A stretch of 64,000 bases of DNA, taken from positions 806,001 to 870,000 of the forward strand of contig JABAKD010000026.1 of NCBI GenBank assembly GCA_012845835.1, given 5' to 3'. Each line of letters begins with the position of its first letter. Position 1 is the stretch's first letter. Positions 33,805 through 44,726 of the stretch are shown one piece after another. The translations under genes and the position numbers were made by a program. Below the pieces are notes generated by a model, which made no database searches, had not been told where the DNA came from, and saw nothing but the letters and a program-made list of their open reading frames with translations. The DNA is from Undaria pinnatifida. Taxonomy: Eukaryota; Sar; Phaeophyceae; Laminariales; Alariaceae.

Positions 33805-34054
33805 GGCGATCACGTCAAGGGCAGCGGCGGGGGATCCGTAATGGGAACTGGACGAAATGGTGGAGCCCACCCCTCCAGGATCGGTGGTTGTGTCAGATAC
33901 AGGTGCGACATCCGGTCGGCGCGTAAAAGAGCGGAAGCATTGCCGGGTTGAATTCGACAAGCTTAATGCTAGCTTTAGACGCGACCGCAGCGGCAGTATT
34001 ATCGCGGGTTTCCGGTGGGGGGGGGGAGGGGGGGGTACAAGGTAGTGCGGTGGT

Positions 34055-35300
34055 TTGGGGGGGTCGTTGACGGCGGCCTTTTTGGACCCGGAGCGCGTGC
34101 AAGCGTTCTTCAGGGACAAACACCAATATCCGGGAATAGATAACTGGAGGCACGTAGCGCGCGTAGGGATGTCAGTCAACGTTCAACCCGGTGGAAACCT
34201 GATGAAGGAGCTCACATACGGAAACCATTCAAGCGCACAGAACTTTAACGTCGCAGTGTGGGAAAAGGCGGTTGAGGATGTTGCGAGTGGCCGTGCGAAA
34301 TTTTTCCCGAAGGAACAGGCGGGGCAGGTAGAAGGATTGCTGGTGTCACCGGTCGGGGTAATGGAAGAGCAGGAAAAGATAAGAGTGATCCATGACATAA
34401 CTTGCGAGCACAGAGACGGGACGGGAGTGTGGGGGGGGGGTCGGTGTATTCGACGACAGTTTCGGATGAGATTCCGACATGGGCGGTGGCGGAGGTGATG
34501 CATGATGTGGTACATGGTTCTCGGGCTAAGGGTCAAGTTCGAGGATCAAGCGCGAATTTTCATTCAAAAATTGGATGCCAAAAATGCGTTCAGGCCGATT
34601 CCAGTGGACCCTCACGGATCCAAGGTTTTCGGGCACGTGTTGGGGGAGTTCCTTTTGCTCGATTTACGGTTGCAGTTTTGGTGGAGGGGCAGTCCGTGGT
34701 GGTGGGGAGTTACTACGGCTGCGATGCAACATGCGCAACGTAATACCACGAAAGCTGCCGCGTTGTTCTCTCCGGCCGGGGACCGCGCAGTGGAGTACCT
34801 GTCGGTGGTGCAGAAAACAGGGCGTTCAGTAGTCGGTTAGCCGGCAAAGAGTATCGTGAGAACGGTGGAGGGGGGTGGGGGCGACGACCCGACCTTTGTG
34901 GCTTTTTGTATGGACAATTCATTTTCGATAGAAGTTCAGTGGGATTCGGAGGGGGCGCGGTGTTTGGACTTGTCACGATCCTTAGCTTTCATCCATAATC
35001 AGGCTATGGGCGAGAGATCCGAGGGGAAGGAGCCACTGTTATCGAGTAAAACAATGACGGGCTAGGCGACGCGTCAGGAGGTTTTGGGGTACGATATCGA
35101 CACAGAAAGTATGCCCATGGCCCTGCCGACACGGAAAGTAGACGACTTGCGCGCGCGAGTAGCACAGTGGACGACGGAGCGGCGGTCGGCAACGGTTCGG
35201 GAGGTGCTAGTGTTAGCGGGGAAGTTGCACCACGCTTCCTTTGCGATCCGGCCCGGATGGTACTTCTTCCGTAAGCTGCTGCAGCTTTCTAATCTGCATC
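34055..35300 (+). pseudogene. Reverse transcriptase of YR-R
   Basis: Three frames: 34055-34498 (FFRDKHQYPGIDNWRHVARV, then EKIRVIHDITCEH), 34502-34840 (LDAKNAFRPIPVDPHGSKVF, motif A) and 34856-35300. The last has FVAFCMDNSFSIEVQWDSEG, where the palm YxDD box reads CMDN, then DIDTESMPMALPTRKVDDL and TVREVLVLAGKLHHASFAIR. An amber stop at ~35063 and frame changes divide it. Replacement of the second catalytic Asp by Asn predicts no polymerase activity. Confidence 0.8.
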
Positions 35301-35592
35301 TTTGTGGGGCAGATCGGGCCGGGGGGGGGGAAAGGCGTGGGGCAAGTAAAGGAAGCGGGCAGAAGCGAGGCGGGTTTTACGGATGTCGTGTAAATTCATG
35401 GCTGGTGTGGGGTGGTGGAGATGGTTTTTGGAGAAGAGGGGGGGGTACGGGGGGTAGAGGATAACAGCACCGTTCTTCACATTCGTTAAGAAGCGGCTGA
35501 GTAGGACATTGATTGTCGGACGCGTCCTTGGCAGCAATAGGGGGGTTATCTATACAGACGGGGTGTAGCGGAGATTCGACCTGCCCGAGCTG

Positions 35593-36006
35593 GTGCAGAA
35601 ACAAACGGCAAAAAGGGGGCGGGCCGTAGCTAATTTGATTGCCATCAACCTGCTCGAAGCAATGGCAACGGTGATGACGGCGTACGTCACGATTGACATG
35701 AAGGGAGAGAGCCCGCTTAGAAGAGGAGAAGTAGCTCAGATGAGGGCGGATAATGAAGCAGCGGTGACCTGGGTGAGGAGCTGTCACGGGGGAGGGAAGA
35801 AGCAAGCGAGGGAAGGCGCGTCGATGAGGATAATGGGAGCTTCGGAAGCAAGGCGAGGGTGGTGCTTTTAGGCAGGGCTTGTTCGGGAGGTGGATAATAG
35901 CTTAGCAGACGGCCTGACCAGGTTGCAAGAGGGCCAGAATCTCGAGCAACTGAATGCAGAATATCCCGGATTCGCTTGGAAGGTGCAGAAGTTGGGAACG
36001 GGGTAG
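35593..36006 (+). pseudogene. RNase H domain of YR-R
   Basis: MRADNEAAVTWVRSCHGGG then, after an in-frame amber stop at 35869-35871, AGLVREVDNSLADGLTRLQ. Same block order as YR-L 6365-6643. Upstream, LIAINLLEAMATVMTA resembles the beta-strand/helix region preceding the DNE motif. It lies between RT and recombinase. Confidence 0.75.
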
Positions 36007-36049
36007 AAACTCATTTGTTCGGAGGTATTGCGAGACGATACGCGTTTGG

Positions 36050-37075
36050 AAGAGTTGCGGCTTCGACTCGCAGGACGTACGAGGCGAATTGAATAATGTG
36101 GGTTAGCTGGCGGTCATTTGCAGGGAACAGGTGCCGGCTGTGGAAGGACATGGGGTAGATGGAGCTGGTAAGGGAATTGGTCGAGATCATTAATTACTGT
36201 TGCGCAGGGAAAGGGACCAAGAAGTCAACCATAGTAGGCAAGTTGGTGGTGATCAATTTCTACCATGGGCAGTTCTTGGGGCTATCAGTGCCCATGAGTA
36301 ACCCGTTGATCAGATCTGTCAGGCAAGCTATCAAGAGGGCGCACGTAAGAATCGGTAGTCAGCAGAAAGTGGGAAAGGCCGTTGGCATGGGGGATGCTGA
36401 CGGAGATGCAGGAGAGCGCTCAGGCATGGGGGGTAGGCGGGAGAGTGTTACGAGTTGATCTAACGCTATCGTGTTTTTTTTAGTTGCGAGCGTCGGAGTT
36501 GTTTGTCAAGGGAAAAGTGGTGTTTCATAAAGTGTACTGTTTAAGAAGGCGGGATGTGTCGTTCGTCAGGGATAACGAGCAGTTAGTAAGACGAAAAATA
36601 ACGACTCAAATAAAGTGGAGGTGAGGTTCAAGAGATCGAATGGGGACCAAAGGAGAAAGGGGGCGGTACTGGTGAGAACAAGGACAGGGCGTAGGGGGGA
36701 AAGAGAAAGAGGGGTTTCGAGTCTATTAGTGGAGCATTTTAGGTTGTGCGTTAACGGGGATTCAAAGGAAGAAGCACCCTTGATGTCACCTAGGGAGGAG
36801 GATGATTGGGAGGTTTGGTCTAGGGGACGGGCAATCCAGTGCTTGAGGGATGGCATAGCAAGCGTAGGGGAGAGGTGGATAGAGGAGGGGAGGGGGGCGG
36901 GGGCGAGACTGATTCTAGAACAATTCGTGCTGCCTTCAGGGAGGATAGGCGGAGCGACAAGAAGACTGGCCGCGAAAGGGGTAAAGAAGGATGAAATATA
37001 GAACGAAGGAAGGTGGTCGTCAGACTCGTTCATGGTGTACGTTACGGCGAATATGGAGGACCCGGTTTTTGTGTG
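36050..37075 (+). pseudogene. Tyrosine recombinase of YR-R (broken)
   Basis: N-terminal helices in 36050-36458 (KLVVINFYHGQFLGLSVPMS). After a frameshift at an eight-T run (~36473) comes LRASELFVKGKVVFHK with the first catalytic Arg, then VEVRFKRSNGDQ. The frame 36615-37001 gives VLPSGRIGGATRRLAAKGV, the HxxR box with Pro for His. A TAG stop interrupts, and the same frame continues NEGRWSSDSFMVYVTANMED with the nucleophile Tyr. Readthrough of one codon would thus reach the active-site Tyr. Homologous to YR-L 5275-6368, where a frameshift breaks the same place. Confidence 0.8.
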
Positions 37076-37234
37076 AGAGGTGTTGGAGCATGGGGCACAG
37101 GAGTGTGAGAGACAACCAGGGCAGGGGACCGGATGGAGCGCGGAATGGGATAGGTTTCCTCTGCCCGGTAATGTAACGACAGCATAGGGATCTGCTACCG
37201 GAACCCAAACGGTCAGGAGATAACCGGACGGAGG

Positions 37235-38153
37235 GGTGGGGGGAATCGCGGTCTCGGGCGGGGAGGCGTCTCACTAGCGGAGCGCGACCGGTAGGTTGGT
37301 TGACCGCGTTTCGTTTGTGTGGGTGGAGGAGGCGTAAGCAAGAGGGTAAAGAGAGGGAGCGGCCTCTCCTCCCCCTACTCCCCCCCGCTATTTTATATGG
37401 AGGTAGGGGAGGCGTACTCATCCTTGGGGGGGCGGGGGCAGGACAGTTTCCCCCCCCCCCCACCATTTCGTCTTCTTCAATTAGTATATAGCATCTTTCG
37501 TGGAAGTATAACCCAAAGAGGAAGGTTGTCGTCGGGGCAATCTGGTGTTTGGGGTAACGGGTAAAAATATATATAGGTCAGCAGAATAACGGAAAATTCT
37601 CGGGGTTTCCAATGTCGGGTAGTGGGATGTTTGGTACGGGGTACTACAGAGAAAATTAAAGTTCTGCAAAATTATGATTTTCGGTGGTATTATTCATCGT
37701 TTAATAATGGTGGGGGGTTCCCGATATGAGCCGGGCGTTAGAAACAGAAAGCCCACGCGAAAGCACACACAAGTAGTGGTGGGTCCAGTAGGTCCCCGAT
37801 CGCACGGGCTTTGGAAAAGGAACTACGTGGCTGTTTCAGCAGTTTCGAAGTACGGAATGAAAGGGCCTCCGGTTTGCAGACGAAAACCCGAAGGAGAGGG
37901 AGGCGTCTCACTAGCCGAGCCGACCGGTATGTAGGTCGACCGCGTTTCGTTGTGTGGGTGGGGAATGCGTAAGCGAGAGGGAAAAGGGGAGGAGCGGCCC
38001 CTCCTCCCTCTCCTCCCTCCAGCTATTTGATATAAAGGTGGGGGAGGCCTACGCATCCGAGGGGGGCGGGGGCAGGGCAGCCCCCCCCCTCCCCTACCAT
38101 TTCGTCTTCTTCAATTGATACAAAGCATCTTTCGCGGAAGTAAAACCCAAACA
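37235..38153 (+). repeat. YR-R 3' repeats B1-A2-B2
   Basis: B1 37235-37515 (GAGGCGTCTCACTAGCGGAG to CATCTTTCGTGGAAGTATAA), A2 37518-37680, then a ~170-bp spacer, then B2 37890-38153 (GAGGCGTCTCACTAGCCGAG to CATCTTTCGCGGAAGTAAAA). All are direct repeats. This B1-A2-B2 order together with A1 at 30750 is the split direct repeat signature. Confidence 0.8.
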
Positions 38154-38292
38154 GAACAGAAACATTTCACAGCTGACGCAATTTTTAAGTCCGACAGAGA
38201 CTTAAAAAAACGTGAAATCGGAATCAGCCTACGATAGGCCAGGTCCGTACTGGCGCGTACGCCTCACAATACGCGCCTGAAAAAAACAATTA

Positions 38293-38801
38293 CAATAGCG
38301 GCTACGGTTTAAGAGAAAATGTATAAGAGAAAGTACGGGTTTGAGAGAGGTGAATTGGCTGGCACGACCAAATCGATTTTAGAGAGAAATGATCTCATGT
38401 CTAGGATTTTCTCTTTAATCGAGAGTCTGAAAATCACACCGCATAGCCATCACACGCATCACACACACAGCAGCTGCAGACACCATGCCCTGCGCAGCGG
38501 GCAGTCACTGCACAGCTGTCCCCGACCCCACGCCAGGCCCACCGAAGTTCACAAATCACCAATGCAGAGGGGTCTGCGGGCAGTACCTCCATGGCACTTG
38601 TGGTGTGGTGAACCCGCTCGGGACCAGCGAGATGCACCGCATTTGCCTCACCTGTGCGACCTCCCGCGCGAGTGAGATACTCCGAGTATGATTTAAGAAA
38701 ATATTCTCTTATACCGTAGACAAAACAGTATAACAGAAAGCCGAATTTAAAAGAGGGAAACTGGGCTTGCACAGACCTCTCTTAAACCGTAGCCGCTACT
38801 G
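38293..38801 (+). mobile_element. 509-bp TIR element encoding a PHD-like finger
   Basis: The left end CAATAGCGGCTACGGTTTAA and right end (reverse complement) CAGTAGCGGCTACGGTTTAA form an inverted repeat continuing through AGAGA, with one mismatch in 24 bp. TA precedes the left end (38291-38292); the right flank is TC. CAGT ends with TA duplication are typical of the Tc1/mariner-pogo group, so this assignment is plausible but not proven. Comparison with Z4 shows an empty site at about 59075-59085. Confidence 0.75.
38485..38691 (+). CDS. Small PHD/RING-like Cys-rich protein in a TIR element
   Basis: A 68-residue ORF starting MPCAAGSHC. Ligand spacing is C-x5-C, then C-x3-C-x4-H-x2-C (QCRGVCGQYLHGTC), then C-x2-C (RICLTC). 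This is close to the C4HC3 plan of PHD fingers except that the first pair is x5 rather than x2. A second copy in another element (60610-60792) keeps every ligand while other residues differ. A preceding CACACAGCAGCTGCAGACACC leader and no other ORF are seen. Function unknown; a DNA- or chromatin-binding accessory protein of the transposon is inferred. Confidence 0.6.
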   Translation: MPCAAGSHCTAVPDPTPGPPKFTNHQCRGVCGQYLHGTCGVVNPLGTSEMHRICLTCATSRASEILRV

Positions 38802-38910
38802 TCTGCCGCTTGCCACCTAAGAAAAACTACCACGTATATATTACACGTAGTACCTAGCACTACGCATACGTACGTCAGACGCAAGTCAATTGGAAAAACG
38901 AAACAAAGAA

Positions 38911-39300
38911 CTGGACCAAGTCCGGCGGAAGGCTATCTCCCATGGCCAGGGGTTTTGTTAGTGGGTGAGCTTGCGCAAGTCCCACACTACCCGGAAATAT
39001 GCCATTCCGGGTGGCTATCTCCACCGAAACTGACCCTCAGGGGACAGGCCGGGTCGACATACACACGCATCCGTATACAACGGCAGCTTGCGCTGCCGGG
39101 GTTGCAACGAAGACCACTGATAGGGACAGCTTACGCTATACCTACAATGGGACCCGAATGGTGCGCCAGCTAGCGTTGGGTTGCGAAAGCAACTGAGTTA
39201 AATCGACACACGACGCGTATGAAAATACGTGGAATTGTGGTGAGCTAAAGCTTTATTTTTCCCCATCCGCCAGAGGATGAGGAAAAAAAAAAAAAAAGAA
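38911..39300 (+). mobile_element. Y2: poly(A)-tailed retroposon with 11-bp TSD
   Basis: The body from CTGGACCAAGTCCGG to CCCATCCGCCAGAGGATGAGG is followed by an A run. It is flanked by GAAACAAAGAA on the left (38900-38910) and on the right after the A run. It is 5'-truncated by about 35 bp relative to Y3. A short CATCCGCC/GAGGAT stem lies just before the tail in all copies. Confidence 0.85.
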
Positions 39301-39739
39301 ACAAAGAAAAGAAGAAAAAGAAAACGAGAAAAAGGAAATATAAGAAAATACAATATTACCGAGATTTATTATTAGAAAGATGAATGATCAAACAACAAAG
39401 GGGGAGCAACAGCCCCCGGCTTTGTGTAAACGCGCTTCGCTACAGTTGTGTTCGTTGACTAGTCTTGTCAAGTACAAGGCCTCGATCGAAGACAGCGGTT
39501 GTGTAGCGTAGGAGAGCTCGCCTATTAGGTGGCGGTGCTTCCCTGTTTCTTGTAAATTGCAATGGACCTCGGTATTAGTAGCAAGAAAAGGCAATGCTAC
39601 AAGAAGAGGAGGCAAGCCTTAAGGAAAGGAAGAGAGAAAAAAACGTTATATCATACTAACGAGAAGACCCTAGGAACGGGCTAAAAACGGCACTGGGCTC
39701 ATAGTAGGACGTTCCGAGACTTGAAACGTTTATTCCAGT

Positions 39740-40860
39740 GTCGGCCTACCACGTACGTACGCTGACTTCCGACTTCACTTTCATGCGAGTTTTTAGCATG
39801 TATGACTCTTCCTTCAGCTATCCTTATGGCCTATACGTGCACCACTTTTGGTTCGTTTTATTTCTTACTTGAGGTATTCTTACACTCTCAAGTGACTGGT
39901 TCAGCGGAGCCTGTCTTGTGACCGTGAACTTAAAATATGCGAGTTAATACATATTTTTAGAACAACAATCCCGATCGCAACGGCCGTTATAAGCGGAATC
40001 ACTACAGTAGTTTGTGATCATTTGGTTTTGGAAAAATGAAGTCGTCAAGGAAAGAACACACACGCTACGGTAATTTGAAACCCCGGAAGCGAATATGCTT
40101 CGTACAGAGGCCATTGCTCGAAAATGAAATTACGGCGAATAGCCTAATACGGACGTATGGAGTTTGCTTCCACTTGCGGAAGTCGCGAGTCGCGGGACAC
40201 AGGCCAACACCACACAGCGCTACCAGAACTCACTTCGTCTACATACATAACACCTACACTCGTTGAATACACCAAAGGCGGGTGAGAGGATAGAGGGCTA
40301 CGGCGAAGTCAATGGAAAGTCCAAAGCTCCCCTCGTTTTCCGATGCGATCGATGTGATCGGCCTGGGACCGTTTCAGTCTCGACTCGTACTTGTCTGCGG
40401 GGTGGTGAGTTCTGTACAAATAAGGGGGTTCCGGTTTTTTCGTCACCCTGTTTTAGGCGCACATCGTTGGCGTCTTGCTCTGAAGCGCTAAACATGTCGA
40501 AAAAAGACGACCATTGCAGCATCGAGTCGCACGGAACAGAGTTCGGGCGTTCGGGCGAGACAGGGGATGCACCCAACCTGCCATGCAGAATGATCTCCGA
40601 CACTCGGGCGGCACGAACCTAGTCGCATTACTGCGCGCTCCCACTATGCTATTGTAGCAGCTATTGAAAGATGGTTCAAAAGACCGCGCCTAGCGCAGTT
40701 TTGTTCGCTCTACCTCGGCGTAGGCGGTTTTGGAATCCATTTGTTTTGGCCAAAGTTGTGACAAACGAGATCTTTAGACTATATCCTCTAGGGAAAGCGT
40801 ACACGACTACAGCGGTGGATTAGACTATACGAGCATCGTCATGCTGCAGCCGTGTATATA
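39740..40860. other. Unassigned
   Basis: One 119-codon plus-strand frame (40263-40622) includes FRCDRCDRPGT, but no known family, splice pattern or second copy supports it as a gene. No other feature seen. Confidence 0.4.
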
Positions 40861-40864
40861 TATA

Positions 40865-41385
40865 TATATATTTTTTTTTTTCTTTTCCCCTTTGTTCCCT
40901 CCTTGCGTGTCCAGGTTTTTTTCTCGTGTTCGGATTATCTTATTTTGGTTTTACTTTAATTTATTTTATTTCATTTTATTGTGTTTCTTTTCCGAGCTTT
41001 GGCTCTCCTCTCCGGTTGGGCTGTTTCTTCGATTTCCCCTTCGTTTTGTTTGTTTCATTTTTTGTTTTTTTTTTATCTTCGTTTTTATTTGTTTTCTTAT
41101 TTTGTTTTTGTTTTTTGTTTTTTTGTTTTTGTTTTTGTTTATTTCGTATTTCTCTCTTCCAATGTATTTCTGTTGCTGACGTATGTATGTTGTGCCTGTC
41201 GTACCCAGTACTAGGGCATGACATTGCGTTGTCGAATGCATTACGATGCATTATCTCTGTGTCGTGGCTTGTGACCACAGAGCTGATCTCTCTAGGGTGA
41301 AGAATCAGTACGGACACTGGGTGTGCTGGATGTCGACGAGTAGAAGAACGGTTTAATGTGAAGAACACACACACACATTACAGGT
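40865..41385 (-). repeat. T2: inverted copy of repeat T1
   Basis: Reverse complement of 17340-17860, highly similar along its full length, including the TTTTTG-type run and TCGAATGCATTACGATGCAT palindromic block. A short (TA)n tract lies just before it (40856-40870). Confidence 0.8.
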
Positions 41386-42039
41386 GCATTGCAGTCCAGA
41401 CATCCCCCCCACCTCAGCAGCTCGAGGATGGCGTGTGTACGATGATGCTGCATGTAATGGTCATGCCACCATTTCGACAAGGTTTTACTCCGAAGTCCCA
41501 TAGGTACGGAACCACATGATCACTGCAAGTTGCCCTAGGTTGTGGTCTGTTGTTGTTTCTGTCATTAGCACTTTCTTTTTGGTTTGAATTGCATCACTTC
41601 GCTTTCCAGCGCCACTCGGAAGAGGTTTTACTTTTGAATAGTTTCTGGACAAGCCGTGGTAAGGTGTCTTCTCTCCCATGCCCCCCAGTGCGTGCCTTCA
41701 TTTGCATCGTGCATACGGCAATAATACATTTCTCCCACACCCCCGATGGTACCATTTGAAAATCCAAATCATATTCCCCCGGTGTGCCTTATACTCAGCG
41801 GTGGGATACAGGGTTATACTTCGGCTTCCGCCCAGTCGTGCAGCCCCGCACGTCGGCCCGTTTTGCAGCTCCGCACCATGCTGTGGCCCTGCACCACGAG
41901 CCGGAGCGCCGTCTCGTCAGAATTTGGACACAACTATATGCGTAAATATTGCGTACATGTATACTCAAAATTGGGCTAGCTATTAATAGGTGGGGTCCTT
42001 TCAGCGTATAGCAACAACACCAGGGAAACACTTCATACT

Positions 42040-42180
42040 TGTCGTTGTTTTCACATTACCTCCCATCATCAGGGTCGTGGTCCTAGGACAAGCTCCAGTC
42101 ACTCTGGAGCTGAGGAATACCTCAAGGAAAAAACACAAACCAAAGGAGGTGGTACACGCATATACCACAGCTGACCCTGT
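42040..42180 (-). mobile_element. Z2: short Z repeat
   Basis: Shares GCTCCAGTCACTCTGGAGC, GAGGAATACC and GGTGGTACACGCAT with Z1, Z3 and Z4. Only two or three TTG-like units precede it, so it has a minimal tail. Confidence 0.65.
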
Positions 42181-42194
42181 TCATGCGATATTAT

Positions 42195-42370
42195 CTTGAT
42201 ACACTCGGAAATATCGCGATATTTGGTCGTTTAGAGCCGAATTGCGTGCGTCTGGAGTCTGGGATGACCCCGGGCTGTTGGGATATTTTTGCCATACTTG
42301 GTCCGCAGACCCCAAATTATCGCCTAGGTGGGAATTCCCACCTTCGCGATATTTTGTGGTATTTTTTTTT
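42195..42370. other. Cluster of perfect palindromes
   Basis: AAATATCGCGATATTT (42210-42225) and GGTGGGAATTCCCACC (42328-42343) are perfect 16-bp palindromes; CGCGATATT recurs at 42346. Non-coding surroundings. Confidence 0.7.
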
Positions 42371-42399
42371 TCAAGATGCGGTTTACAGCACTTGTTGTT

Positions 42400-43300
42400 C
42401 GTGCGTGGGAGAGACCCACCTCTAGCCACATGGCCCGCACGCACACAGCACACGACTCCGCAACACCACACACACAACCAACCGCGGCACGTATAAAGCC
42501 CCCAGCGCGGCACTATGAATAACGAACGACCGCGACGGCTGGATTAACCCTTTGACAGACCAGCGCCCCTGCTCGCGAGCCCGGGCAAGATGTGTGTCTG
42601 TTGCTTTTGGTTTCAGTTGATGCGGGCACACCACAGCAGTAGCTAGCTGGGGCGCAGCAGTCAGTTATTCCTCTGTTGTGTCAACCCCCTTGCCTGCGTT
42701 CGTTCCTCGGCATCGATCGATTTCAGATTGTGTCTATCCCCAAGCTCTCCCAACAGTAACCACGTATAAAGCAAAACACACAGCACGACCCATCGCGGCT
42801 TCCGCGCGTTCATTCTGTGACGTGCAGTTGTTGTAGGCAACGTTATCTGGCCCATGCCGTGCATGCCTCGTCTCACACCCCTGGCAGCTGGTGCCCTACG
42901 CTGCTCTGGGTCTCGGACGGGATGGGGCAACTAAGCTTGCTTCATCTCGTCTCGTGTCTTGGGCCCTTAATGACTTGAGTGTGGAAAAAACGCTATATTC
43001 AGTTTTAGACAGCACAAAGTGCCCACACAAATATCGGATGTAGAATAAAGCGCCAAATACCTACATATCAGCCTACGCGGAGTTTCACATACGGCGTATC
43101 TCTCTGGTGATTAAAGTTTCGAAACATGTACCAGGTATTTTGCAAGAATGAGTTTGATCAATAATATTTGTTAAAAATACATACTATAGTTTTTCCATGT
43201 ACTTTTTCGAACGCACACTGGTGAGGGTCCTTCCAACGCACACTGTGTCGGGCCCGGGGGGGGGGGTTCGGGGGGGGGGCGCGTCGCCCCCCCCCGACAC
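42400..43300. other. Unassigned, with CA-rich and G-run segments
   Basis: A CA-rich segment (42430-42500), a related degenerate segment at 42750-42850 that repeats ACGTATAAAGC, and G runs at 43255-43280. No coding or element motif. Confidence 0.4.
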
Positions 43301-43674
43301 TGCTACTAGCATCCAAGCACCGTTCGGCTGCCCTGCCAACCCAGTGCTGGTGGTGCATGCGCTTGAACGTTTGCGCCTCTGCTGTTCGATCCTGCTACAT
43401 CACGATGCGGGACAACAAAAACAAAAAACAACACAACACACAAACATTTCACTTCGTTGTGCCCTGGGCTGCGGAAAAAACGTCCCTTCCCAAAAAACCC
43501 TCCTCGTCCTTACAAAACCATAAAATTCAAACGGCTGCGATTCAAATCAAACGGCGTGACGAACTACACCCTCGCACGCAAACAACCACCTCGTGGGTGC
43601 ATTTTGGGACACACACACGAACACCAACACACTCTACACTGCTAGTAGTAGCATACAAGCACCCTTCGGCTGGC
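43300..43674 (+). repeat. 342-bp satellite, left part
   Basis: One full unit (43333-43674) and the end of a previous one. It contains GCGCTTGAACGTTTGCGCCT, GACAACAAAAACAAAAAACA and CTCGTGGGTGCATTTTGGGA. The array continues at 48124 on the other side of copia-3. Confidence 0.9.
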
Positions 43675-43679
43675 CTGCC

Positions 43680-44219
43680 TGTTAGAAATGTGGTGGTGCC
43701 TGACCGATGACGGTCTTCAGAGGCTAACACAGAGTCGCGGCGAGACGAGCTCGAGCCTGACTGATGATGGTTTAGACGATGGTGGATTACTTTAAATGGG
43801 CTCTCGTTGGGCCAACAAAAACTTATGTCACTATGAACTGTCCAAGTCCAGATGCAGATGTGAGGAGTGAACTCGATGTGCAAGTACTCGTGTCTCGTCC
43901 TTTGTACTCTAACAAATTTTCTCGTATGGTGGTATCCACTACATACGACACCCAGGTCAATCTTACGCACGTGACGTAGTAAACACTTCGATCTTAGGCA
44001 CGTGACCTAGTCAACGCTTTGATCTTACGCACGTTACCCGTCAACGCGTTATTACTTGGTGGAACGCAGTACCATATATGTGTCCTCTTCCATACTAAAG
44101 AACACAACTTCTATCACATGGTTCGACAGCTTACCCAGTACTCTGCATACACTCATTTGACTATGTAATGAACATCTAACTTTAACTGGTGGATTCCTTG
44201 TGAATCCTACTATTTAACA
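43680..44219 (-). repeat. copia-3 3' LTR
   Basis: See element entry. It contains three ~32-bp imperfect direct repeats with CTTACGCACGTGACGTAGT, CTTAGGCACGTGACCTAGT and CTTACGCACGTTACCCGT (43958-44045), two with a full CACGTG box. Confidence 0.95.
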
Positions 44220-44726
44220 CTCCTCCTCAGATGAAATTATCATACCAAATATGTTAGGCCATAATCACCCTTACAGTATCCTGGTTTGAACCGTAGTTTG
44301 CGAAAATACCGTGCCAAAGTGTGGCATCTTTCTCTGCTCAGCTTTAATCTATTTTCGTTGCCTGAGGCATTATTTGCAGAAACAGGATCGTGTCACAGTG
44401 TATCCTCCTATTTCTGCTCAGCCTGTGTATGCTATGTTTAAGGTCCTCCGAAGACCATTTCACCGTCCCCCCCCGTTGGCCGGTAGGTTCTCTCCAGCGA
44501 TATGGTATAACTCAGCTCTCACATCCTCAAATAAACCTCATCTAGTTGTACTCCGTACGCTGCACGACGAGCCACACGGAGCGGCTGGACCTTTTCCTCT
44601 ACTCAAAAAACTCAATTTCGTATAACCAAGTTGCTCTCCGAAAAAAAACTGACGATCAAAGTCCGTACCCTGAAATCAATATATAACTATCCTCAATCTG
44701 GAAAAAAAAAACGCATAAAATATTCA

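Larger units (their letters stand above)
30745..38155 (+). mobile_element. YR-R: second tyrosine-recombinase retrotransposon
   Basis: Plus-strand homologue of YR-L (3240-11430), about 7.4 kb, the same family with diffuse divergence. The order is A1 (30750-31095), ORF1, RT, RNase H, recombinase, B1 (37235-37515), A2 (37518-37680), B2 (37890-38153). A2 is truncated to about half. A 269-bp MITE sits in ORF1 (31655-31923). Its A1 abuts an X tail, as in YR-L. Every ORF is disrupted. Confidence 0.85.
38155..39740 (+). mobile_element. Z5: longer Z-type repeat carrying two insertions
   Basis: Pieces 38160-38290, 38802-38910 and 39300-39740 match 58965-59400 (Z4). Shared blocks are GTGAAATCGG, CTACGAT-GGCCAGGTCC, ACCACGTATATATTACACGT, CACTACGCATACG and GTCATACTA/ATCATACTA. 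It is interrupted by a TIR element (38293-38801) and by Y2 (38911-39300). Confidence 0.65.

Noticed and set aside
40263-40622. 119-codon ORF with CDRCDRPG as a zinc-binding host protein
   Set aside because: Only one C-x2-C pair, no conserved second half, no second copy and no codon-usage contrast. Too weak to call a gene.
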